Part shown: one piece after another, positions 35,618 through 43,472 of the stretch | How positions within the stretch are numbered: the stretch's first letter is position 1 | How the letters are laid out: the number at the start of each line of letters is the position of its first letter | DNA from: an uncultured Ruminococcus sp. | Lineage (GTDB): Bacteria; Bacillota; Clostridia; Oscillospirales; Ruminococcaceae | Length of the DNA stretch: 57,106 nucleotides | Assembly: GCA_947566125.1 (NCBI GenBank) | Contig: CANOIR010000013.1 | Coordinates: 1 to 57,106, forward strand | Reading direction: 5' to 3' | Program-made: the position numbers and the translations under genes | Notes under the pieces: generated by a model | What the model was told of the DNA's origin: nothing | Seen by the model: only the letters and a program-made list of their open reading frames with translations | Database searches by the model: none

Positions 35618-36281
35618 ACTAAATCAATAAAAGTTTTTTGGTCCAGCAATTTTTCAAAAATGCTGGTCGCCGTCCGCAGACGGCGAAACGGCTCGACACT
35701 AAAAAATGTTCGTGCGACAAAAACAGAACAAAAAGCAAAAAACAAAATTTCGCAAAATAAAAAGGCTTTCTGTCAAAGTAAAGCAAACAACAGAAAGCCA
35801 TGTTCTAATTTTAAGTAAAAGAAAAAATGCGAAATTTTGTTGACAAAGCAAAAGAGGGAGCGAAGCGACCAATTTTTACGGACGTTTTAAGTGCTTTTTT
35901 AAGGAGAATATTTTGCTAATGGATAAAACTAAAAGAAAAATCATTCTGAATTTCACAAAATCAGAATAAAGCTACAATCCTTAAATCAGATTATCCTAAA
36001 TTAAGCAAGATTTAAACCGTCCGCAAGATTTGTCGCTTTGCTCCGCTCTTGCTGGGTATAAAAATTTCGCTTTTTTTCTTTGATTGAATTTGAAAAAAGA
36101 CTTCCTGTTTTGTACTTAACATTTACAGAAAGTCTTTTTATTTTGCGAAATTTTTATTTTGGCTTTGTTCTTCTGTTTTTGTCGCACGAACCTTTTTTAG
36201 TGTCGAGCCGTTTCGCCGTCTGCAGACGGCGACCAGCATTTTTGAAAAATTGCTGGACCAAAAAACTTTTATTGATTTAGT
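35618..36281. repeat. 664-bp inverted-repeat element, copy 1
   Basis: The ends are inverted repeats of about 110 bp (35618-35729 against 36172-36281) with two or three mismatches; both carry a GC-rich palindrome CGCCGTCTGCAGACGGCG (perfect in the right end) and an AGCATTTTTGAAAAATTGCT hairpin. Inside lie two subterminal arms, each with a GCTTTCTGT/ACAGAAAGC-type hairpin, GCGAAAT, and GGAGCGAAGCGAC, and a core of about 125 bp (35886-36010). No ORF has a ribosome site or family. A second copy begins at 56498. It lies between glgP and the thioesterase gene and looks like a non-autonomous mobile or structured element. Confidence 0.85.
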
Positions 36282-36312
36282 TTCTTTTTTTCTTTTACTG
36301 AGCCAAAAACTT

Positions 36313-36711
36313 TTACTGATTTGGTTGCTTGCTGCTTGCTTTTTGCATGAACCTATCTGCTCCTACCTGTACTCTCTTATGAATACAGCTGCCTATCTCT
36401 CCACACTCATCTCTTGCAGTTATACTATATGTCACTTCTCTACCGCTTACTCCAATTATTTCAGCCTCAGCAGTAACATTCATGCCTTCCGGCGTAGGCG
36501 TATTATGCTTTAACTCCAGATAAGTTCCAACCGTAGTTTCTCCATCCTCTAAATAAGGCTCTATCGCTTTGCAAGCTGCCTCTTCCATAAGCGCACTCAT
36601 CATAGGTGTCGCATAAACTCTCAATGAACCACTTCCTACTGTAACAGCAAGCTTGCTCTCATCTGCTGTTGATGTCGCTGTCGCTGTAGTTCCTATCATT
36701 ATAGGCTTCAT
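36313..36711 (-). CDS. FlK-type hotdog thioesterase
   Basis: A 132-residue single-domain hotdog protein of the fluoroacetyl-CoA thioesterase group. The triad residues of FlK appear conserved: Thr in YATPMMSAL, Glu in MEEAACKAIEP and His in LELKHNTPTPEG; VTYSITARDECGEIGSCIHK also matches. The physiological substrate in such anaerobes is an unknown small acyl-CoA, not fluoroacetate. AAGGAG lies 8 bases before the ATG. Its last codons and stop lie in sequence that duplicates the tip of the neighbouring inverted-repeat element (CCAAAAACTTTTACTGATTT against the element end), so the C-terminus may have been reshaped by insertion. Confidence 0.88.
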   Translation of the reverse strand: MKPIMIGTTATATSTADESKLAVTVGSGSLRVYATPMMSALMEEAACKAIEPYLEDGETTVGTYLELKHNTPTPEGMNVTAEAEIIGVSGREVTYSITARDECGEIGSCIHKRVQVGADRFMQKASSKQPNQ

Positions 36712-36777
36712 AACTGTTCTCTCCTTATTAAAATAGAAATTAAAATATAAAAAATATATTGATCTATTTTCCCTATA

Positions 36778-38655
36778 TTATTCTTGCTCAGCTTCTACTT
36801 CAGCTGCCGTTTTCTTTCCACCAAGCGTATCAAGTGCACTCGGTGCAACTATATCTCCTAATATATGGTCATATGTCAATGCGTCAAGCTTTTCATTTGC
36901 CTTTTGCTTAGGATTATAATTCGTGGAATATACAGGCGTTATAGGCATTTCATCCATCATCGTCTGTGTAAATGAATCTCTAGGAGCATCTATCCAATCC
37001 ATAATTACATATGGCAAATAGAATACAGATACTTTCTCATCAGGAAGTGTGCTGTTGTCAAGTCCAAAATTATTCCACAAAATATACTTCTGCTCATAAA
37101 GCGTAGCACAATTTTCACTAGTTATTCCAAGCTGGGCATATATGCCGTCATCTCCTCGAAGTGACGGAAAATGATCACCTACAAACAATACAACAGTTGG
37201 CTCATCAAAATTTTCCATTCTTTTAAGAAAATCATTAAGCCCGTCAGCTGAATGCTGAACCCATTCCAAATAATTATCAAACTCATCACCATCACCCAGA
37301 GTATATGGCTGGTGGTTCTGCATTGTTGTGGTATGAATGAAAATAGGCTCTTCTGAATCATTCATCAGCTTTTCTATTTGATTGAGTATGGTGTTATCAT
37401 CAATATATGTTCCAAAATATTCAACCGGTACAGTAAAGTCTGTATCGAAAATCATTTGGTCATATCCAAAGTTTGCATATATCCTGTTTCTGCCGTAAAA
37501 GCTTGATAGATATGGATGAACATACGCTGTATTATAACCCCAAGATTTATAATACGCAGGAACTGTCGGCTGCGGACGGTCTAAAAGCAGTCTGTTTGGC
37601 ATACTAGGATCGTCCAGTGATTTTACCGGCAGACCAAACATAAGCTCAAACTCTGTTCGAACAGTATAGCTTGCATATGTAGGTGCAATAGCAGTTCCTT
37701 CAAAACCCATAGCAGCAGCTTTGTCCAAACCTCTGTACGAATCGCCAATAGTACTTTTAAGTTCATTAAACACTCTGAAATCAGCAAAGGATTCTGACAT
37801 TATAACTATTACATTTGGCTTGCCGTTTTCAAAATAACTATCTTTCTTCTCCGGCTTTGAAAGATATGGGTCAATTGCATTGCCGCTGTTTTCCTGATAA
37901 TTATCCGGCTCTTCAAGAGTTGATTCAAAACCTTCTGAACCGGTCTGCATAAAAAATGCAATAAAGCCATTATTGTCATATTTTTCATTCAGTATAAAAG
38001 TATTATCAGCTGAACTTGTATCAACACCAAAGAATTTATATATTGGTGCTGAAAAACTTGGAAATACTACAAAACAAACACATATTGACATACAAGCGAT
38101 ACCGGACACAATGCGTATTGGAAGCTTTATTTTTTTGTTTATTTTTGGATTGAAAATAAATGCTGCCGCAATATAGCTTATAACTATAAGTACTGTTATT
38201 ACAAGCCTTACAGTTATTTTAATATACGCAAATCCCTTAAGAGAAATAATGTTTCCTGTAAGGATCATATCCGGAACCATAAGGTGATTGCCGTTTGTTC
38301 CATATTTAAACAACTCTGCTATACTAAGTGCCATTACACCTGCAGATTCAATAAACATTGCAAGCCAGCCACGCCGCAATATAAGCATAAGTCCCCAGAA
38401 TATTGACGCTATAATAAGAACATCAAACAACATTATCCCGGGATGCTCTGCAATAAATAGAACTAATTTGCTCGGATATTTATTAACTGTAAGCTCTGAC
38501 ATACACACCAGAAATATCGGAAAAATTGCAAGCAAAAAGTAATTAGTCATAGGAAATCTAAGTGTGTTTTTACTATGCCAGTTTTTGAATCTTAATAATT
38601 TTTCAGTTATCCCTTTAGTCTTGTCTTTGCACCAATTAAGCATTTTACTTTTCAT
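36778..38655 (-). CDS. LTA synthase-family phosphoglycerol transferase
   Basis: A 625-residue membrane enzyme. Five membrane helices fill residues about 38-205, then an external sulfatase-fold domain (residues about 280-590). Metal and active-site segments are visible: NVIVIMSESFADF, the nucleophile Thr region in APTYASYTVRTEFEL, HTTTMQNHQPY and LFVGDHFPSLRGDD. The family polymerises or transfers glycerol phosphate from phosphatidylglycerol to make lipoteichoic acid or related polymers. The start has only a weak GGTG site. It lies 74 bases behind the BspA operon and 66 bases ahead of the thioesterase gene, all leftward, and may be co-transcribed with either. Confidence 0.9.
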   Translation of the reverse strand: MKSKMLNWCKDKTKGITEKLLRFKNWHSKNTLRFPMTNYFLLAIFPIFLVCMSELTVNKYPSKLVLFIAEHPGIMLFDVLIIASIFWGLMLILRRGWLAMFIESAGVMALSIAELFKYGTNGNHLMVPDMILTGNIISLKGFAYIKITVRLVITVLIVISYIAAAFIFNPKINKKIKLPIRIVSGIACMSICVCFVVFPSFSAPIYKFFGVDTSSADNTFILNEKYDNNGFIAFFMQTGSEGFESTLEEPDNYQENSGNAIDPYLSKPEKKDSYFENGKPNVIVIMSESFADFRVFNELKSTIGDSYRGLDKAAAMGFEGTAIAPTYASYTVRTEFELMFGLPVKSLDDPSMPNRLLLDRPQPTVPAYYKSWGYNTAYVHPYLSSFYGRNRIYANFGYDQMIFDTDFTVPVEYFGTYIDDNTILNQIEKLMNDSEEPIFIHTTTMQNHQPYTLGDGDEFDNYLEWVQHSADGLNDFLKRMENFDEPTVVLFVGDHFPSLRGDDGIYAQLGITSENCATLYEQKYILWNNFGLDNSTLPDEKVSVFYLPYVIMDWIDAPRDSFTQTMMDEMPITPVYSTNYNPKQKANEKLDALTYDHILGDIVAPSALDTLGGKKTAAEVEAEQE

Positions 38656-38729
38656 AACTTCACCAATTTGTCTTTATTTTCTCAGACATAAATTCATTAT
38701 ATATAATGTAAAAATGTAATTTGAAAATT

Positions 38730-40382
38730 TTATTCACCATGACCTATATTATGGAGCTTAGACTTTTCCTTACCACCAAAGCCTGTTGCTTCATCTTTTT
38801 CTGCATTCTCAGTTTTATCTGATTCATCGTCATCATCGCCAAGAATACTCTTATAGTTATCATCACTTTCATCTGCTCCTTCTTCCAAGTCGTCAGAGTC
38901 TTTATTCATAGGTGACGAATTCTTTCTATCCTCTTTTGCCTTGCGAAGAGCTTCTTTTTCTTCAGGTGTCATCATATTCTTTCTTACGATCATAACAGAG
39001 AAAAATACTATAACTATAAGAATCGCTGCTGCACATACCCAGAATACAATTTTCTTCCACGGAAAACTTCTTGGGCTGAATCCTACACTTACATCACAGT
39101 CTTTTATATAACTTTCAGCTGCTGAAAAACCTCTTAGCATAAAGCCTTCTACCGCCTGAGGTATTGCATTGTTTGAATCGTCAATTATTTCAGTTACACC
39201 AAATGCGTATTCACCTATACTGCTTGTTCTCTTAGGAAGTGTCACTTCACTTAAATTTTCACAAGAGAAAAACGCATGATCGCCTATTACAAGACTTTCA
39301 CCTTCGCCATCTGACTCATTGTCAAAACCTGTAAATGTAACGCTTGCCAGTGAATCACAGTCTGAAAATGCTGTACTCATGATATTTGTTACACTCTCCG
39401 GAATCACAACAGAACTTAGAGAGGTACAAAAATCAAATGAACCGCTTCCAATAGATTTAAGTCCATCAGGAAAATTTACTTCCTGTAAATTTTGACACTG
39501 AAAAAATGCTCCATCATATATATGCTCAACTCCGCTTGGAATTGTAAATGATGTATCTTCACGTGCCGGCGGATAGAAATACAGAGTTTTTTCATCCTTA
39601 CTATAAAGAACATCGTCCTTTACCATATAGTTAGGATTCTCTTCATCTATTGATATACTAGTAAGTCCCATGCAGCCAAGAAAAGGTGCATCGCCAAGGT
39701 CAAGAAGTGTTGACGGGATATTGAACTCGGTAATATTAATACAGCCTGTAAAATTATATCCGCCGATAGCAGTAAGACTATCCGGTATTTCAACATTCTC
39801 AAGACTTGTGCACATATAAAATACAAAGTTGCCCATATCATCAAGTGTATCAGGCAATTCTATTTCTTTAAGAGAACGGCATTCACGAAATGCTTCATCC
39901 CCTATTGATGTAACTCCATCACCAAATGTTACACTTTCCAGAGAATTGCAATATGCAAACATACCTATTGGGATCTCACTTATATAATTAGGAAGAGATA
40001 CACTCTTCAGCGATGAACATTCTGAAAAAGCATACGCTCCTATAGATGTAAATTCCTCATTATTAGGAAATGTTACAGACTGCAAACTGTCACAGCCCGA
40101 AAATGCACCATCCGCAATTGAAACAACAGTGTATCCGTCAATTTTGGGCATAATGTTTACATGAGAAGCAGAAGCTGCACATTCTGTAACTTCTACAAAT
40201 CTTGAATCATCTATTACACTATATGTAAGCGTACCATCGTCAAATGTAGTTACCTCTTTATCTTCAGGTGTTTTTACAGTATTTTCAGCATACGCTGCAA
40301 GTGCTGATGATGTAAGCACTGTAACTGCTGTAAATGCAGAAACCAACACTGCTGAAAATCGAGATTTTACTGATTTTTTCAT
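38730..40382 (-). CDS. BspA-type leucine-rich-repeat membrane protein (third of operon)
   Basis: About 550 residues from the ATG at 40380-40382; an ATG three codons earlier overlaps the upstream stop codon. Signal peptide (residues 1-33, ends AAYA), then LRR_5/BspA repeats through about residue 400 with the recurrent pattern SIGxxAFxxCxSLxxVxLP. One membrane helix follows (IVFWVCAAAILIVIVFFSVMI) and an acidic cytoplasmic tail of 85 residues (DDLEEGADESDDNYKS). It is a type I surface protein; BspA-like repeats usually mediate binding to host proteins, other bacteria or glycans. Same architecture as the two genes upstream. Confidence 0.87.
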   Translation of the reverse strand: MKKSVKSRFSAVLVSAFTAVTVLTSSALAAYAENTVKTPEDKEVTTFDDGTLTYSVIDDSRFVEVTECAASASHVNIMPKIDGYTVVSIADGAFSGCDSLQSVTFPNNEEFTSIGAYAFSECSSLKSVSLPNYISEIPIGMFAYCNSLESVTFGDGVTSIGDEAFRECRSLKEIELPDTLDDMGNFVFYMCTSLENVEIPDSLTAIGGYNFTGCINITEFNIPSTLLDLGDAPFLGCMGLTSISIDEENPNYMVKDDVLYSKDEKTLYFYPPAREDTSFTIPSGVEHIYDGAFFQCQNLQEVNFPDGLKSIGSGSFDFCTSLSSVVIPESVTNIMSTAFSDCDSLASVTFTGFDNESDGEGESLVIGDHAFFSCENLSEVTLPKRTSSIGEYAFGVTEIIDDSNNAIPQAVEGFMLRGFSAAESYIKDCDVSVGFSPRSFPWKKIVFWVCAAAILIVIVFFSVMIVRKNMMTPEEKEALRKAKEDRKNSSPMNKDSDDLEEGADESDDNYKSILGDDDDESDKTENAEKDEATGFGGKEKSKLHNIGHGE

Positions 40383-40387
40383 TAAGA

Positions 40388-41845
40388 TCATCCTTTCTTT
40401 TTTTGATCTGAACGTTTCAGTTCACTGCCCTTTCTTCCGCCAACTACCGGCTTTGGAACAGCAGCCTTCTTTCGTAAAGTTACTATAAGCACAATAGCTC
40501 CTATAAGAACGGCTGCTCCGGATATAGATACGATCCATATCCAAAGCTTGCTGCTGCCTTTTCCTGTACCTATTAAATCATATTGCTCTACAAATTTATA
40601 TATAACATCATTTTGGTCATAATCTACTTTTACACCTTCAAGTTTCTTTGGCTCTGTATCTTCTGACTCTGCATAATATCCCATTGCACCATCACCGATT
40701 TTTGTAATAGAATTCGGCAAATGAATATTTCTGAGTTCTATGCAATTAAAGAAACTATATGCTCCTATCTCTTCTGTTCCACTTGGAATATCTATTTCCT
40801 TAAGTGCAGCACAGGTATAGAATGCATAGTCACCTATCGTTCTTAGTGAATTCGGAAGTGAAACATCTTTAAGTGACGAACAATATGCAAACATTGATGA
40901 ACTGATGTCTTTTGTGCCGTCTGGAAGTTTTATACTCTCTATTCCGGTACAGCGAAAGAAAACGTCCATGCCATATACTGTTGCATTGTTTAAATCTATA
41001 TTTTTAAGATTCACTGCATCTACAAAACTACCGTTTGCAATCTGCGTACAGTCATTCGGTACAGTGTACGCTGATTCTGCTTTTGCTTCTGGATAGCGTA
41101 TAAGAGTATTGCCGTCCTTTGTAAACAGAACACCATCTTTATCAGCAAACATAGTATTTTCATCAGCTACTGTAATATTTGCCAGAGATTTACATTCTTG
41201 AAAAATATATCTCCCGATGTTCTCTACATTTTCGGGAAAATCTATAGATTTCAATGCCTGACACCCCTGAAATGCATAATCTGATATAGTAGTAACACTG
41301 CTTGGCAAATCCACATCAGCAATAGATGAACATTGGAAAAAGCTTTCTGAACCGATCTCTTCAAGACCTTCCGGAAGTACGACGCTTTTAAGCGATGTGC
41401 ATTCATAAAACATTGCTTCAGGAAGTGTCTTTATTCCCTTTGGCAATGTTACGCTTTCAAGCACTGAACAACCATCAAACACTCCTGCTCCGATTTCATC
41501 TATCTCACTTGGAAGCTTTATAGATTTTAGTGCCGAACAAGCTGAAAATGCCTGTCTGCCTATAATTCTAACACTATCCGGAACAGTAAGGGATTCGAGA
41601 AAATAACATTCTGAAAAAGCATCATCTGCAATTTCTGTAACAGGTACATCATCTATCTCTTCCGGAATAATACAATTCTTTTCACTCTGATAACAGTTTG
41701 TTATTATAACATGACCGTCATCTGCGATTTTATAATTAAGCTGTTCATAATCAAGATCGCCATCTTCAGCACTTACCGGCAGTGCCGAGAACATATTAAA
41801 AGCAAGTACAGCTCCAAATATAATGCAAATCTTATTTTTCCTCAT
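40388..41845 (-). CDS. BspA-type leucine-rich-repeat membrane protein (second of operon)
   Basis: About 485 residues from the ATG at 41843-41845, 9 bases after AAGGA; a second ATG at 41854 overlaps the previous stop codon. Signal peptide (ends PVSA), BspA repeats with units such as EIGSESFFQCSSIADVDLPS and TIGDYAFYTCAALKEIDIPS, a membrane helix near residue 450 (LWIWIVSISGAAVLIGAIVLI) and a short basic tail (GGRKGSELKRSDQKKKG). It is external apart from the tail. Gaps of only a few bases to both neighbours indicate one transcript and coupled translation. Confidence 0.87.
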   Translation of the reverse strand: MRKNKICIIFGAVLAFNMFSALPVSAEDGDLDYEQLNYKIADDGHVIITNCYQSEKNCIIPEEIDDVPVTEIADDAFSECYFLESLTVPDSVRIIGRQAFSACSALKSIKLPSEIDEIGAGVFDGCSVLESVTLPKGIKTLPEAMFYECTSLKSVVLPEGLEEIGSESFFQCSSIADVDLPSSVTTISDYAFQGCQALKSIDFPENVENIGRYIFQECKSLANITVADENTMFADKDGVLFTKDGNTLIRYPEAKAESAYTVPNDCTQIANGSFVDAVNLKNIDLNNATVYGMDVFFRCTGIESIKLPDGTKDISSSMFAYCSSLKDVSLPNSLRTIGDYAFYTCAALKEIDIPSGTEEIGAYSFFNCIELRNIHLPNSITKIGDGAMGYYAESEDTEPKKLEGVKVDYDQNDVIYKFVEQYDLIGTGKGSSKLWIWIVSISGAAVLIGAIVLIVTLRKKAAVPKPVVGGRKGSELKRSDQKKKG

Positions 41846-41850
41846 AGGGT

Positions 41851-43158
41851 TCATTCCTTTTTATCGTCCTTATCTTTATTATCATTTGCAGATTCCTTGT
41901 TTTTCTTTGAAGATATTGAAATAGTTCCAATGCCGCCGCAAAGAACAATTGCACCGAGTGCGATTATTATTACCTTCCATGTAGATTTGGAATTGCTGTT
42001 TTCCTCTTTTCTTACTACAACACTAGATTCAGTAGCCTTTTCTTCGCTTTTGCTGCTTTCATCAGAACTGCTGTCGCCGTGGCTTTCGCTGCCAAGCATG
42101 GATTTTATCTCATCAGCTGTTTTGGCAATAAATGTAAAATTATTCTCATAGTCATATTCTTCATCTCTGTCTGTTGAATATGTCTGAGCAATAGAACCAC
42201 TCAGTCCATATATTTTAAGTGTGCTGTATGATGTGGTAAGGTCTTCGGAATATCCCAATGCACAATATCCAATGTTTGTAACAGTAGTAGGAATTACAAT
42301 GCTTCTAACAGCCGTACCTGCAAATGCACTCTGACCAATCTCTAAAAGTCCTTCATTAAGAGTAACATTTTCAAGGTTTGAACAACCGGCAAATGTCGCA
42401 CTTGGAATATACAAAATCTGGGACGGAAGCTTTATGTCAGTAAGTCTTTTCATATATGCAAATGAATACATTCCTATTTCAGTTACACTTTCAGGTATAT
42501 CAAGCTCTTGTATAATTGTATATGCAAATGCCCATGTATCAATATAAATAAGGCTGTCTGGCAAAGTAAGCTCTTTAAGATTTGTATTGCTTGCAAAACA
42601 GCCGTGGTAGATTTCTTCAACACCATCAGGAATAACATAAGATGTGTCAGCCTTTTTAGGCGGATATGCAACAATGGCAATACCGTCCTTGGAAAAAAGC
42701 ACTCCATCTTCTGATTTATACATAGGGTGACCGGCTTCTACAAAGAACTCTTTTATGCTTGTACCATAAAATGCACTTGCACCAATATGGCAAACGTTTA
42801 CCGGAATAGTAACTGTTTCAATATTAGACTGATTATTAAAGATAAAATCTCCCAGACCAACTACAGTATTGCCGTCAATTTCAGTTGGAAGAACAACATC
42901 TTTTTCTTTTGGTTCATATGCAGTAATAACAGCACCGCCAAACTCTTCATCAATATGATATGTATATTCGCCGGAAGTTATTTCCTCGGGTGCTTCTGTA
43001 GCATCCTCTGTTTCAGTTTCAGTTTCTGTTTCATCAGTTGTATCAACTGATGAAGTTGTGGTTTTGGTTTCGGTTTCGGCAAAAGCTGTCATACCCATAG
43101 ATGAAATTGACAGCATTCCGCATAATATAAGTGCTGTAAGTTTATTTTTAGAAAACAT
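41851..43158 (-). CDS. BspA-type leucine-rich-repeat membrane protein (first of operon)
   Basis: A 435-residue type I surface protein. Signal peptide at residues 1-27 (ends TAFA), a Thr/Glu-rich segment, BspA repeats (SLIYIDTWAFAYTIIQELDI, EIGMYSFAYMKRLTDIKLPS), a Ser/Glu linker, one membrane helix (VIIIALGAIVLCGGIGTISI) and a charged tail. AAAGGAA precedes the ATG by about 10 bases. A consensus promoter lies 65 bases upstream, divergent from the GH94 gene. The three paralogues are diverged enough that recent duplication is not obvious at the DNA level. Confidence 0.87.
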   Translation of the reverse strand: MFSKNKLTALILCGMLSISSMGMTAFAETETKTTTSSVDTTDETETETETEDATEAPEEITSGEYTYHIDEEFGGAVITAYEPKEKDVVLPTEIDGNTVVGLGDFIFNNQSNIETVTIPVNVCHIGASAFYGTSIKEFFVEAGHPMYKSEDGVLFSKDGIAIVAYPPKKADTSYVIPDGVEEIYHGCFASNTNLKELTLPDSLIYIDTWAFAYTIIQELDIPESVTEIGMYSFAYMKRLTDIKLPSQILYIPSATFAGCSNLENVTLNEGLLEIGQSAFAGTAVRSIVIPTTVTNIGYCALGYSEDLTTSYSTLKIYGLSGSIAQTYSTDRDEEYDYENNFTFIAKTADEIKSMLGSESHGDSSSDESSKSEEKATESSVVVRKEENSNSKSTWKVIIIALGAIVLCGGIGTISISSKKNKESANDNKDKDDKKE

Positions 43159-43222
43159 ATATTTTTATTCCTTTCCTATTATAATTATAATATACTCAAC
43201 ACATATGACAATCGCTCCTATC

Positions 43223-43251
43223 ATTATAACACAACCCTAAAAACATTGCAA
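43223..43251 (-). promoter_or_regulatory. Promoter of the BspA operon
   Basis: On the complement TTGCAA (43246-43251), 17 bases, TATAAT (43223-43228). It faces away from the GH94 promoter; the 117 bases between them show no operator-like palindrome. Confidence 0.85.
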
Positions 43252-43368
43252 GCAATAATAACTGAAAATCAGGTGATATTTACATAAATCTAAAGGTAAA
43301 GAAATAAAACATATTTACCAGCCTTCTATCGCATAATGAAAATACATGTAGTTTTTTTACAAAAGCCC

Positions 43369-43397
43369 TTGCAAATTATCCTTTTTCATGTTATGAT
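43369..43397 (+). promoter_or_regulatory. Promoter of the GH94 phosphorylase gene
   Basis: TTGCAA (43369-43374), 17 bases, TATGAT (43392-43397). Confidence 0.8.
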
Positions 43398-43472
43398 GTG
43401 GATAATGATATGTGAAAATCATCGCATAATACATAATATATAAAATCAATAAAATAAAAGGAGTATTTTTTT

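Noticed and set aside
35371..36280. Short reading frames within the inverted-repeat element, some ending in similar RRPAFLKNCWTKKLLLI-like peptides
   Set aside because: They arise because the same terminal repeat is read in the same frame; they lack ribosome sites and family similarity, and similar peptides appear wherever this repeat occurs, including 56347-56728.
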